NCBI GenBank assembly: GCA_011772755.1
Contig: WVYX01000283.1
Location: 1 to 49,543 of the forward strand
Direction: 5' to 3'
Source of the DNA: Gemmatimonadales bacterium
GTDB lineage: Bacteria; Gemmatimonadota; Gemmatimonadetes; Gemmatimonadales; GWC2-71-9
Length of the DNA: 49,543 nucleotides
Part shown: positions 1 to 8,519 of the stretch, piece by piece
Numbering within the stretch: the first letter of the stretch is position 1
How the letters are laid out: each line of letters opens with the position of its first letter
Notes under the pieces: generated by a model
Seen by the model: only the letters and a program-made list of their open reading frames with translations
The model's database searches: none
Told to the model about the DNA's origin: nothing
Position numbers and translations under genes: made by a program

Positions 1-1
1 C

Positions 2-1384
2 ATGCGCATTCAGACCTGGGCTCAACCGATCGCAGCGCTCTGCACCCTCGCCGCCTGCGCCCCAGAGCGCCCCTCAGAGCCAACGTCCGTGGCGTTCACC
101 CACGTCACCGTCATCGACGGCACCGGTGCACCGCCTCACGAGACCATGACCGTGGTGGTGAGCGGGGACCGGATCCGCACCATTGCGCCGACACCGGACG
201 CGGCAATCCCCGAGGGCGCGCGCGTCGTCGAGGCCGCAGGCAAGTTCCTCATACCGGGCCTGTGGGATATGCACGTCCACATGGTCGAGGAGGGGACCAC
301 GCTTCCCCTGTACCTGGCGAACGGAGTGACAGGCGTGCGTGACATGGGCGGGGTGATGGACTCCACTCTCCTCTTCAGGGACGAAATCAACCGTGGCGAT
401 CGGACGGGCCCGCGAATCGTCACCGCTGGTCTTTTCGTGGACGGCCCCAAGGACGCTCCGTCGCGCTTCGTGGTGGAGTCAGCCGAGGAGGCCCGGCGCG
501 CCGCAGATTCCTTGGCGGCACGTGGCGTCGACTTCATCAAGGTCCACAATGCGCTCCCGAGAGAGGCCTTCCTCGCCCTGATCGAGCGGGCACGCGAGCA
601 CGGACTCCATGTTGCCGGTCACGTGCCGCTCACGGGCATCACGGTGGAGGAGGCGGTGAGCGCCGGACAGAGGAGCATCGAGCACGTCACCGCACTTCTC
701 GAGTCAGTACTCCCCCGGGAGTCGGCGCGCTCTATCGAAGCAGCACGGGCGGCGCTGGCCAACTTCTATAACGTGGATGCCGAGCCGATCTTCACGCACA
801 TGATCCGGCACGGTGTGTGGTTCACGCCGACGCTGGTCGCTGGCCGGGGAGCCGCACTGGCGGTGGATCCAGCATACCGCCGGGACGCCGATCCCCGGAT
901 GAAGTACATCGCTCCCGCATTTCACACCTTCTGGGATCGGCACCTTCGGCAGCCCCACGATCTGCCTGCAACCATCGTCGAGGGCCGGAAGTGGGTCTTC
1001 CGACAGACCATCGAGATCGCGCGTGAGGCACACGAGTGGGGCGTGAACTTGCTCGTGGGGACCGACGTGGGCGGCATCTCCATCTTCCCCGGTTTCAGCG
1101 TGCATGAGGAACTGGAGCTCCTGGCGGAGGCAGGACTGTCTCCCGCAGAGGCTCTCCAGGCTGCAACTCTAAACCCGGCACGCTACCTGGGCGCTGCGGA
1201 CTCCCTCGGTACCGTGACGGTGGGCAAGCTGGCCGATCTCGTGCTCCTCAACGCCGACCCTCTGGCTGACATTCGCAACACGCAGACGATCAGCGCGGTG
1301 ATGGTGCGGGGAAGGCTGTTCGCCCGACCACAACTCGACAGCCTGCTGACAGATGTCGAGGCCAAGGTGCGCCGCATCAGCTGA
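2..1384 (+). CDS. Exported amidohydrolase-family lipoprotein
   Basis: Metal-dependent hydrolase of the amidohydrolase superfamily, imidazolonepropionase/prolidase-like branch. An N-terminal hydrophobic segment ends in a lipobox (LAAC, Cys19), so it is probably a lipoprotein acting outside the cytoplasm. The metal-site motifs are in order: HVH at residues 91-93 after GLWDM, Lys180 in FIKVHN (candidate carboxylated lysine), His207 in GHVPL, His228 in IEHVT, and Asp355 in GTDVGG. The C-terminus carries the usual GKLADLVLL beta-sandwich return. The 460 aa length fits exported members of the family. The ATG is the second base of the window, so the upstream region is not visible. Substrate cannot be read from sequence; relatives cleave cyclic amides or Xaa-Pro dipeptides. 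Family call is firm, substrate unknown. Confidence 0.93.
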   Translation: MRIQTWAQPIAALCTLAACAPERPSEPTSVAFTHVTVIDGTGAPPHETMTVVVSGDRIRTIAPTPDAAIPEGARVVEAAGKFLIPGLWDMHVHMVEEGTTLPLYLANGVTGVRDMGGVMDSTLLFRDEINRGDRTGPRIVTAGLFVDGPKDAPSRFVVESAEEARRAADSLAARGVDFIKVHNALPREAFLALIERAREHGLHVAGHVPLTGITVEEAVSAGQRSIEHVTALLESVLPRESARSIEAARAALANFYNVDAEPIFTHMIRHGVWFTPTLVAGRGAALAVDPAYRRDADPRMKYIAPAFHTFWDRHLRQPHDLPATIVEGRKWVFRQTIEIAREAHEWGVNLLVGTDVGGISIFPGFSVHEELELLAEAGLSPAEALQAATLNPARYLGAADSLGTVTVGKLADLVLLNADPLADIRNTQTISAVMVRGRLFARPQLDSLLTDVEAKVRRIS

Positions 1385-1670
1385 GACGGTGCAAGCAGGG
1401 CAGAAGGCGGCAGGAGCTGCGAGAGACAGTCGGGGCACGGCATGTTGGCAGGCCTGTGAAGTGGGACGGGCACAGGGCAGCAGGCCTCTCCGGACATCGC
1501 CGTTTCCCGCCTACGGTGTCCCGCATCCCGATGCTTCTGACCCTGCGGTCAGTCCCCGCTTGACCACGTCTGACACCACGCCTTAAGGATTAGAGAGTAA
1601 GGCCGTCGGGGCTGAGTCGGCGCCCGCTCGCCCGACGATGCCGGATGAGTCGATGGGTGGAGGCATCGCC

Positions 1671-2477
1671 ATGGCTTCTCAGCCACCATCGATGATACGG
1701 CATTTCGCGAGAGTCGCGCCCCAGTACCGCCGGGTGCGGGAGCTGGACGTGAGGATGGTGTATCGCGTGGCGGAGATCCTCAGGGATCTCGCCCAAGGCG
1801 ATCGTCCTCTTGCGTTGGTGGATGTGGGGGCCGGCACGGGACGGTACATGGAGGCCGTCATTGGTGTGCTTGCAGCACGCATGGCGCTGCTCCCTCTGGC
1901 GGTCGCCTACGACGCAACTCCACAGATGCTAGGGGTCCGCGCCGCAGCTCCCTCCCTTGCTTCGCGGCCCCTCACGGGCGTGACCGGCTTGGCAGAACAC
2001 CTACCGTTCACCGCACAGTCGTTCGACGCGCTGCTCACCTTCAATGCGGTCCACCATTTCGACTTGGGTGCATTCCTCACGGAAGCCGCTCGGGTGCTGC
2101 GGCCGAGCGGGAAGATGCTGCTCTATACCCGGACACCGGAGCAAAACCGCACCACTATCTGGGGACGGTTCTTCCCCCAGTTCGCCGAACGGGAAACTCG
2201 CCTCTACAGCGAGGCGACGCTGCAGGACGCCCTCGATCGCTGCAGTGCCTTCGGCATGGTCGAGTTCGTTCCTACGCTGTGGACCCTGCGGACCAGCCTG
2301 TCTCGCCTGCTCGAGCAGGCACGGGGAATCAGCTATTCGACGTTCTTGTTCTACAGGCGGAGGGAGTTCGAGGCAGCGCTGCGGACGTTCGAGAAGCGTG
2401 TGAGGGCACACTTCCGAAACACTTCAGCGATCATTGTGCGGAACGATCACCTGCTGGTGGTGGCGACCCGCCGCTAG
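1671..2477 (+). CDS. Class I SAM-dependent methyltransferase
   Basis: A cytoplasmic methyltransferase of the Methyltransf_11/UbiE-like type, about 268 aa. The SAM-binding motif I is VDVGAGTGRY near residues 50-59. A post-motif stretch reads LLTFNAVHHFD, followed by the typical EAARVLRPSGK strand and loop. I chose the ATG at 1671 because GGTGGAGG sits 7 nt upstream; the ATG at 1638 has no visible ribosome binding site. It stands alone: the preceding gene ends about 290 nt upstream and the next gene is convergent, 11 nt away. The C-terminal third is rich in Arg and aromatic residues and could recognise an acceptor, but nothing indicates which. The fold is confident; the methyl acceptor is unknown. 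Confidence 0.9.
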   Translation: MASQPPSMIRHFARVAPQYRRVRELDVRMVYRVAEILRDLAQGDRPLALVDVGAGTGRYMEAVIGVLAARMALLPLAVAYDATPQMLGVRAAAPSLASRPLTGVTGLAEHLPFTAQSFDALLTFNAVHHFDLGAFLTEAARVLRPSGKMLLYTRTPEQNRTTIWGRFFPQFAERETRLYSEATLQDALDRCSAFGMVEFVPTLWTLRTSLSRLLEQARGISYSTFLFYRRREFEAALRTFEKRVRAHFRNTSAIIVRNDHLLVVATRR

Positions 2478-2488
2478 CCTTCCCTCCT

Positions 2489-3955
2489 CTACCGGGATCT
2501 CAGTGAGTACTCGTGGCGGTGGGCATCCTCGCCCGACCCACGACCGTAGTAGTGCCACTGCGGAAAGTTGAAATCGGACGTTATGGAGCGTGGCTGGAGC
2601 AGCACGGCCCGGAGGAACGACTCTAGGTCAGGGACCGCGTAGAGATTGACCGGGAAGCCCCAGGTGTCCATGAGGTTCATCAGCTCAGTCAGCTGCGGCT
2701 CCTTCCAGCTTATGGAGAAACGGTTGACGCCCCAGCTCTTCAGGGTCTCCAGCATGACCTTCCCTTGCTCGGGAAGCACGGCAATGAGGGGCACCAGAAA
2801 GTCGATGGGAACCTGAACGATCACTTCAGGAAGGGCGTCGGCCAGCTTGCGAATGCCCTCCTCCTTGAGCACTTCCACGTTGCCGTTGAACCACAGCTTG
2901 CCCAGGTCGTATTCCCGGTTCTGGATCAGCTCGATCGCACAGTCCACCATCTCCCCGCCCTCTTTGAGGTCGAGCTTGACCGCCTTTTCGAAACGCTCGA
3001 CGCGGGTCAGAATCTCCTCGAGCGGTAGGAGCTCTTCGTCGTCGTGCAACGGCGTCTTCTTGAGCGAGTCGTGCCGCAGAATCAGTCCGGAACCTTCGGG
3101 ACCCGTTCGCACATCAAACTCGGCCCAGTGGATGTTGGACGCCAGGAACTGCCGTATGTTGGCCTCGTCGTTCAGGCCGTGCCACACAAACTGGATATGC
3201 TGCGGCAGGGCCTTCTCAGGGATCAGCTCGGTGATGTCGTACAAGCGGCCCTTGGCCGCGCCAGCGGGAAGCTTCGAGCGCTTGGTCTCGAAGATGGTAT
3301 CGGCATGGAGCAGCAGGATCTCCCCTTCGGGATCCACCTCAGCGACGGCCGTCAGGTTGTCTGGCTCGTTGTCCACCATCGCAATCACGCGGAAGCCCGC
3401 CTTGCGAAAGTGCTCGACCCCCCGCGCCTTGGAGTTCTGCACGTCCCGCTCCCAGTCGGCAGCATTCATGAAGAGCAGCTCATCGGCGAAATGGACCCGA
3501 TACTCCTTCCCCAGCTCGTTGAGGGAGCGCAGGGTATCGGCCCGCAGGGTCTCCGGTCGGCCAGTATTGAGACCCACCCTCGTCCGGGGCTGAATCTGGA
3601 ACCAGCGGATCACTTCCATGACACCGGCGAACGGGTGGTGGGACTGGAAGATGGCGTCAGGCGTCCACCGGTGCTCTAGATACCAGTCGAGGATGCCCTG
3701 GCGCCGCACCCAGGGGATGTTGAGGGCCTCCAACAGGCTCTCGACCTGGTTCTCGTGCACCGTGACGTCGCCGACCTCCAGCTGCTCGAAGAACTCGGTG
3801 CCATGCTCTGGGTCATACGCTTTGAGGACGTATTGTATCATGCACCGCATGTCGAGGATGGTGCCGTCGATGTCGAACAGGACGAGGAGCTCAGCTTCCG
3901 GATACCGCTTCCGGATGCGGTCGTAGTGCTTCGCGAGCCGCTTCATCCAGCTCAT
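2489..3955 (-). CDS. HAD-family hydrolase fused to a GDPD/menorin-like TIM-barrel domain
   Basis: A 488 aa two-domain protein without signal peptide. Residues about 23-245 form a HAD phosphohydrolase. Motif I is FDIDGTILD with nucleophile Asp28 and Asp30, motif II is the Thr131 of LNTGRP, Lys176 lies in SKARG, and motif IV is Asp195 in MVDNEPDN. Residues about 252-488 look like a phosphodiesterase-type TIM barrel of the glycerophosphodiesterase or FAM151/menorin (DUF2181) kind. They have VWHGLNDE at the start, AEFDVRT (Glu279, Asp281), LRHDS (His295) and KLDLKEG (Lys327, Asp329), in the order expected for strand-end acidic and His residues. The fusion suggests coupled cleavage of a phosphodiester and the resulting phosphomonoester, which is inference. 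The first domain is firm, the second is by motif resemblance only. Confidence 0.82.
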   Translation of the reverse strand: MSWMKRLAKHYDRIRKRYPEAELLVLFDIDGTILDMRCMIQYVLKAYDPEHGTEFFEQLEVGDVTVHENQVESLLEALNIPWVRRQGILDWYLEHRWTPDAIFQSHHPFAGVMEVIRWFQIQPRTRVGLNTGRPETLRADTLRSLNELGKEYRVHFADELLFMNAADWERDVQNSKARGVEHFRKAGFRVIAMVDNEPDNLTAVAEVDPEGEILLLHADTIFETKRSKLPAGAAKGRLYDITELIPEKALPQHIQFVWHGLNDEANIRQFLASNIHWAEFDVRTGPEGSGLILRHDSLKKTPLHDDEELLPLEEILTRVERFEKAVKLDLKEGGEMVDCAIELIQNREYDLGKLWFNGNVEVLKEEGIRKLADALPEVIVQVPIDFLVPLIAVLPEQGKVMLETLKSWGVNRFSISWKEPQLTELMNLMDTWGFPVNLYAVPDLESFLRAVLLQPRSITSDFNFPQWHYYGRGSGEDAHRHEYSLRSR

Positions 3956-4029
3956 GAGAATTCCCGGTGAGAGTCGAGGAACGTGGCCGGTGACGGTCGA
4001 TTACGCGCTGTGATGGGTTGTTGAGACAT

Positions 4030-4174
4030 GTGAGCTGTGAGCGGTACACTCGGGCACACGACGCCACGTCGGATTCCGAATGGTTGCCAAGACACTCGGT
4101 GTCTGACGGACTGACGTCTTCCCTACGCACCGCGCACAGCTCACAGCTCTGTCACTGCCCCGCTCACAGCTCAC
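4030..4174. repeat. Spacer with a 15-bp perfect inverted repeat
   Basis: GTGAGCTGTGAGCGG at 4030-4044 is repeated as its exact reverse complement at 4160-4174, the second copy overlapping the stop codon of the neighbouring lipoprotein gene. A third related word, GCACAGCTCACAGCT, lies near 4134-4148. The 115-nt separation argues against a simple terminator. It more likely reflects a family of short dispersed intergenic words. Confidence 0.6.
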
Positions 4175-4998
4175 CGGTTCCGCAGCACGACCTCCATCGT
4201 CTCCTTGTAGGAAACCGGAATGGTCATCCCCATGCCAATGACCTCGATATCACCCGAATACTCGCCGGACGTACTCGACGCCAGCATGACGCCGCGTTGC
4301 GGGTCCCAGATGTACAACCGGGTGGACGGGCCAGTCATGACCATGTCGATCTCGGCAGGCGACCCAGGCGGCGTACCGGTGCCATGGAGCTCGAGCGTGC
4401 CCTCCGAGACGATCACCTTGGCCACCTGCCCATTCCAAGTGGTATCACCTGCGACCCGGGCCGTGCCCGCGTAGATGGCTGTCATGGTCAGCGCGGTACG
4501 CGAGGTCACCGTTGTGTTCACCGGCCACGAAGTGCCGGCGGCCTCGGCACCTGGCGGCAGAGGCACCAGCAGGTTCACCAGAAGGGCCACGGGATCCACG
4601 ACGTCCTTCAGATGGCTGGGTGTCTCAGGTGGATCGCTGAAGTTGATGGTGCCGCCCTCGGTCAGCGTGCCTGCATAGCGCATTCCGATGAGCGAGCCAC
4701 CTTCCTGCCTGGTGCTACCCATATCGCCGCTGCTACTGGCCTCCAGGGCGTCGAACACAGCCGATACGGGTCTCCCCTCAGGGCCCGGCTGGCCGATCTC
4801 CATCATGACTGTGGCACTGAGCTTGTCCTCGCTCGTTTGCGTGGGGCCCCCTGGAATCTCGAGCACTATGTTGCCGGCACTCTCGATGCCGTACCGAAGC
4901 GGGACGTCGGTGGGGCCGAATTCGAATGTCGGACCCGCTCCGGCGGCTGCACACCCGGCAAGCAGGACGGTGGACGAGAGAAGCTTAAAGGAGCGCAT
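4171..4998 (-). CDS. Putative lipoprotein of unknown function
   Basis: About 275 aa. Starting at the ATG at 4998, it has a short signal peptide ending LLAGC (Cys16). GGTGAGG lies 6-7 nt upstream, so I reject the longer in-frame extension that reads through repetitive spacer sequence. After the lipobox comes a predicted beta-rich, Gly/Thr-rich body with no motif I recognise. The C-terminus ends in KETMEVVLRNR. The composition suggests a secreted beta-barrel or beta-sandwich envelope protein. Repeat-rich spacers lie on both sides (4030-4174 and 5096-5208). It is transcribed towards the HAD fusion gene with about 215 nt between them, so co-transcription is uncertain. Function unknown. Confidence 0.78.
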   Translation of the reverse strand: MRSFKLLSSTVLLAGCAAAGAGPTFEFGPTDVPLRYGIESAGNIVLEIPGGPTQTSEDKLSATVMMEIGQPGPEGRPVSAVFDALEASSSGDMGSTRQEGGSLIGMRYAGTLTEGGTINFSDPPETPSHLKDVVDPVALLVNLLVPLPPGAEAAGTSWPVNTTVTSRTALTMTAIYAGTARVAGDTTWNGQVAKVIVSEGTLELHGTGTPPGSPAEIDMVMTGPSTRLYIWDPQRGVMLASSTSGEYSGDIEVIGMGMTIPVSYKETMEVVLRNR

Positions 4999-5095
4999 AT
5001 CGAACCTCACCCGTAAGGAAGTAACGGCTACTGACTCATCAACCTGGCTCTGCGGCAGGTGGAACGCAACATGGGTGACCGGGCACGGGAGGCAA

Positions 5096-5208
5096 GGTGC
5101 GCGGTGCGCGGTACGCTGTAGGCTGCGAGGGGCGCGGGGTACACTGTGCGGTGTACGCGCGGAGCAGTATCCGGCACGCCGCTCACCGCGCACCACGTAC
5201 CGCGTACC
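5096..5208. repeat. Structured GC-rich intergenic repeat (imperfect inverted repeat)
   Basis: Arms 5096-5114 and 5190-5208 can pair at 17 of 19 positions if G-U pairs are allowed. They are built from the word GGTGCGCGGTRC. Inside lies a smaller perfect repeat, GTACAC at 5139-5144 with GTGTAC at 5151-5156. The region lies between the divergent lipoprotein and nuclease genes and reads as a low-complexity array of GTAC/GCGGT words, not as coding sequence. Confidence 0.55.
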
Positions 5209-5237
5209 ACATCCAGGATCCAGTGATAGATTGCGGC

Positions 5238-6749
5238 ATGCACCTCTCTGCTTCCGATATCTACACCCACCATCGGCCCTCCCGCTGTGACCTCCGAATC
5301 TACCTGCTGCATCACGGAGAGCTCGAGGGTCGGCATAGTGAGTACGAAGAGGTGCTAATCCGGCTCGGTGAGCGACACGAGCGCGCACACCTCCAGTCAC
5401 TCACCGATGTCGTGCTACTCGACTTCGGATCGCGGGAACAGCGGGAACGCCTGACCCGCCAGGCCGTGGCGGACGAGCAGGAGGTCATCTACCAGCCCGC
5501 ATTCCGTTCATCCCTCGAGATCGACGGCAAGCGGTGGGAGGTAGTGGGGGATCCCGACTTCCTGATCCGCTGGGGCGACGGCTACATCATTCGCGACTGC
5601 AAGATCGCCCGGCGCATCACCCATGCCGACCATCCCGAGATCCACTTCCAGATGGAGCTGTACGGCTGGCTCTACGAGCGGACATTCGGCGAGCCGCCGA
5701 AAACCCTGGAGGTCTACGCGGGCAACGGTGAGATCGCGGAGCTCGGCTACAGAGGCGGTACCGCAGCACTCCAGGAGCTCGAGCTGATTGCGAGGATCAA
5801 GCTAGCGGAGGCCGAGCCGTACAGCCCAGTGGGATGGAGCAAGTGCCAGGACTGCGGGTTCCACTACCTCTGTTGGCCTCGGGCCGAGCAGCGGAAGGAC
5901 GTAGCACTGGTCTACGGCGTGGATCAGTGGATCGTACACGAGCTGCGGAACGAAGGGATTGAGTCATACCCTGCCCTCCTGGAGCGGCTCGACGTCGCCC
6001 AGCTTGCGGAGATCACCAAACCATCCAGCAAACATACCGGCAAGGTGGGAAAGCGAGCGCCATCCATCATGCGAATGGCGGAGGCGCTGGCGCGGGACGA
6101 GGAGATCCTCATCGAGCCGCCTAGCGTCCCGGAGCACCCCAACTACGTGATGTTCGATCTCGAGGGCCTACCACCCCAGCTCGAGCACGACGCGATCATC
6201 TATCTGTGGGGGATGCAGGTCTTCGGCGAGCGGCCAGGGAAGTTCAGCTATGCGCTGGCGGACTTCAGTTCCGAAGGCGACAAGAACGGATGGCTGGAGT
6301 TCCTCAGGATCGCGCAGCAGATCTTCGACGAGTACGGTGACCTTCCGTTCGTGCACTGGTACTCGTACGAGAAGACCAACGTCGAGATGTACGTCGAGCG
6401 CTACGGTGACCCGGATGGCGTAGCCGCCCGGGTCCTGGGGAGTCTGCTCGATCTCCTCCCCGTCACCCAGGCATCCATTGCCCTGCCGCTCTACAGCTAC
6501 AGCCTCAAGGAAGTGGAGAGACATATCGGCTATGAGCGCAAGCTCACCGACACCGGCGGCGACTGGGCGATGGCCCGGTACAACGAGGCGCTGGAGACGG
6601 ACGACGAGGGGGAACGGGACGCTATCATGCAGCGGATCGTGTCGTACAATCAGGAAGACCTGGCGGCGATGTGGCAGGTGATGGCGTGGCTAAAGGGGAA
6701 GGCGGCAGGAGCAGCAGCAGAAGGCCGGGCGAACCTGAGGGTGACTTGA
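5238..6749 (+). CDS. TM0106-type RecB/Cas4-like nuclease with RNase H-like domain
   Basis: Predicted nuclease of about 503 aa. The N-terminal half is a PD-(D/E)XK (RecB/Cas4-like) domain: VVGDPDFLI (Asp105, Asp107), then RDCKIA (Asp120, Lys122), then QMELYGW. Four cysteines are placed as in Cas4/AddB iron-sulfur nucleases: Cys17 in RCDLRIYL, and Cys203, Cys206, Cys212 in CQDCGFHYLC. The C-terminal half is an RNase H-like exonuclease domain (RNase_H_2 type) with MFDLEG (Asp307, Glu309) and a late YNQEDLAAMW motif. I start it at the ATG at 5238, giving MHLSASDIY; the upstream in-frame stretch is repeat spacer. It leads a tight run with the TPP enzyme and the ADP-ribosylglycohydrolase. Its cellular role is unknown; relatives are annotated only as RecB-like nucleases. 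Confidence 0.92.
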   Translation: MHLSASDIYTHHRPSRCDLRIYLLHHGELEGRHSEYEEVLIRLGERHERAHLQSLTDVVLLDFGSREQRERLTRQAVADEQEVIYQPAFRSSLEIDGKRWEVVGDPDFLIRWGDGYIIRDCKIARRITHADHPEIHFQMELYGWLYERTFGEPPKTLEVYAGNGEIAELGYRGGTAALQELELIARIKLAEAEPYSPVGWSKCQDCGFHYLCWPRAEQRKDVALVYGVDQWIVHELRNEGIESYPALLERLDVAQLAEITKPSSKHTGKVGKRAPSIMRMAEALARDEEILIEPPSVPEHPNYVMFDLEGLPPQLEHDAIIYLWGMQVFGERPGKFSYALADFSSEGDKNGWLEFLRIAQQIFDEYGDLPFVHWYSYEKTNVEMYVERYGDPDGVAARVLGSLLDLLPVTQASIALPLYSYSLKEVERHIGYERKLTDTGGDWAMARYNEALETDDEGERDAIMQRIVSYNQEDLAAMWQVMAWLKGKAAGAAAEGRANLRVT

Positions 6750-6774
6750 CATGAACATCCCCGGTTCACGATGA
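6737..6774 (+). promoter_or_regulatory. Seven-codon leader overlapping the start of the TPP-enzyme gene
   Basis: A Shine-Dalgarno-like GAGGGTGA at 6737-6744 stands 6 nt before an ATG at 6751. That ATG opens a short reading frame, MNIPGSR, whose TGA at 6772-6774 overlaps the ATG of the next gene at 6771 (ATGA). The main gene has no good ribosome binding site of its own, so the leader may load ribosomes by termination-reinitiation. Confidence 0.45.
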
Positions 6775-8507
6775 ACGGCGGCGACCTAATCGCTCAGGTG
6801 CTCGTCAAGCATGGGGTCCGCTTCCTGTTCACCCTCTGCGGCGGGCACATCTCGCCCATCCTCGTCAGCGCCAAGCGCAGCGGCACCAGGGTAGTCGACG
6901 TCCGGCACGAAGCCACTGCCGTGTTCGCCGCCGATGCAGTGGCGCGATTGACCGGAATCCCCGGGGTGGCCGCAGTCACCGCCGGCCCTGGTGTCACTAA
7001 CACAGTCACCGCCGTCAAGACTGCCCAGCTGGCCCAATCACCCCTGATACTGCTGGGCGGTGCCGCCGCGACGATCCTCAAAGGACGGGGCGCACTTCAG
7101 GACATCAAGCAGCTCCCGCTCATGAGGCCCCACGTGAAGTGGGTGGGCCAGGCGGCACGGGTCCGCGATCTGGTGCCGACGCTCGAGCGCGCGTTCCTGG
7201 TGGCACAACGGGGCGTTCCCGGCCCCGTGTTCGTCGAGTGTCCAGTCGACGTTCTTTACGACGAGAAGATCGTCCGCGAATGGTACCGGCTTGGCACGCC
7301 CGATCCGGAGGCCCGCGGCTTCCTCATGCGGCTGCGAAACTGGTATGTCGGCCGCCATCTGAACCGGCTCTTCACTGGTGCGCAGCACAGTGTCCCCGAG
7401 GAACCCCCTACACCGGAGTTTCCCGAGGGGAGCAAGCGCAGCGTGCAGCGGGTGGTCGCTTGGCTCGAGCGAGCGGAGCGACCCGTCATGCTCGTGGGCA
7501 GTCAGGCGATGTTGCGGCAACGAGAGGTACAGAAGCTGGCGGAGGCCATCGGGGACCTTGACGTACCGGTGTTCCTGTCGGGCATGGCCCGGGGACTCCT
7601 GCCCCGCCAGCATCCGCTGCTTCTGCGGCACGCTCGCAGACAGGCACTGCGCGACGCAGACCTAGTGATCCTCGCCGGCGTTCCCCTCGACTTCCGCTTG
7701 GAGTACGGAAACCACATCAACCGGAAGGCCGTGCTCGTCTCGGTGACTCGCGGCGGCGCCGAGTTCCGCAACAACCGCCGCCCCACGCTCGACGTGGACG
7801 CGGATCCGGCCACCTACCTCGTGCGCCTTGCCGTGGTGGCTCCGGCCGGGCGGGATAAGCAGTCCGAATGGACAGAGCGGCTGCGGGCCCGCGACCAAGA
7901 ACGCGACGGAGAGATCGAACGGCTAGCTCGCGTGGCGGGCAAGTACATCAACCCGCTGCTCCTGTGCCGTGCGGTTGACCGGTTGCTGGAGGACGACGCC
8001 ATACTCGCCCTCGACGGTGGCGACTTCGTGGGCACCGCTTCCTACATCGTGTCCCCCCGGAGACCCTTGAGCTGGATTGACCCCGGGGTTTTCGGCACCC
8101 TTGGGGCCGGGGCCGGGTTTGCCTTGGGTGCCAAGCTGTGCCGCCCAGAGTCCGAGGTCTGGATTCTCTACGGCGATGGCTCCGCGGCGTACAGCTTGGC
8201 CGAGTTCGACACCTTCGTGCGCCACGGGCTCCCGGTCATCGCCGTGGTGGGTAACGATGCCTGCTGGACCCAAATCGCTCGGGGTCAGCGGGAGATGCTG
8301 GAAGACGACGTTGGAACGGTGCTGCGCCACTCCGACTACCATCGCGTGGCCGAGGGATACGGTGGCAAGGGATTCCGCATCCAACACCCAGACGCGGTCG
8401 AGGATGTCCTCCGGCAGGCCAAGGCGGAAGCCCGACGGGGAGCACCGGTGCTCGTCAATGCCCTGATCGGCACGTCCGAGTTCCGCAGCGGCTCGATCTC
8501 GATGTGA
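6771..8507 (+). CDS. Thiamine-diphosphate enzyme, ILVBL/2-hydroxyacyl-CoA lyase 2-like
   Basis: A 578 aa enzyme of the acetolactate synthase / pyruvate oxidase superfamily. The N-terminal Pyr domain has [12 protein letters not shown], then [12 protein letters not shown] with the catalytic Glu47, then [17 protein letters not shown]. The C-terminal PP domain has the TPP/Mg motif GDGS (Gly468-Asp469) ending at Asn495-Asp496. The [18 protein letters not shown] and [14 protein letters not shown] stretches recall eukaryotic ILVBL (HACL2), which cleaves 2-hydroxyacyl-CoAs, more than bacterial IlvB. No IlvN-type small subunit is next to it, so a valine biosynthesis role is unlikely. It lies between a nuclease gene (21 nt upstream) and an ADP-ribosylglycohydrolase gene (12 nt downstream). 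TPP dependence is firm; C-C lyase activity is inferred by resemblance. Confidence 0.92.
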   Translation: MNGGDLIAQVLVKHGVRFLFTLCGGHISPILVSAKRSGTRVVDVRHEATAVFAADAVARLTGIPGVAAVTAGPGVTNTVTAVKTAQLAQSPLILLGGAAATILKGRGALQDIKQLPLMRPHVKWVGQAARVRDLVPTLERAFLVAQRGVPGPVFVECPVDVLYDEKIVREWYRLGTPDPEARGFLMRLRNWYVGRHLNRLFTGAQHSVPEEPPTPEFPEGSKRSVQRVVAWLERAERPVMLVGSQAMLRQREVQKLAEAIGDLDVPVFLSGMARGLLPRQHPLLLRHARRQALRDADLVILAGVPLDFRLEYGNHINRKAVLVSVTRGGAEFRNNRRPTLDVDADPATYLVRLAVVAPAGRDKQSEWTERLRARDQERDGEIERLARVAGKYINPLLLCRAVDRLLEDDAILALDGGDFVGTASYIVSPRRPLSWIDPGVFGTLGAGAGFALGAKLCRPESEVWILYGDGSAAYSLAEFDTFVRHGLPVIAVVGNDACWTQIARGQREMLEDDVGTVLRHSDYHRVAEGYGGKGFRIQHPDAVEDVLRQAKAEARRGAPVLVNALIGTSEFRSGSISM

Positions 8508-8519
8508 GGATGCTCCGCC

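Noticed and set aside
2847-3679. Two plus-strand frames of 211-248 codons within the HAD fusion gene
   Set aside because: Shadows of a gene with HAD motifs in order; low-complexity Ser/Arg content.
5097-5237. A longer N-terminus for the nuclease gene
   Set aside because: The added 47 residues come entirely from the structured repeat spacer, and family members start near MHLSASDIY.
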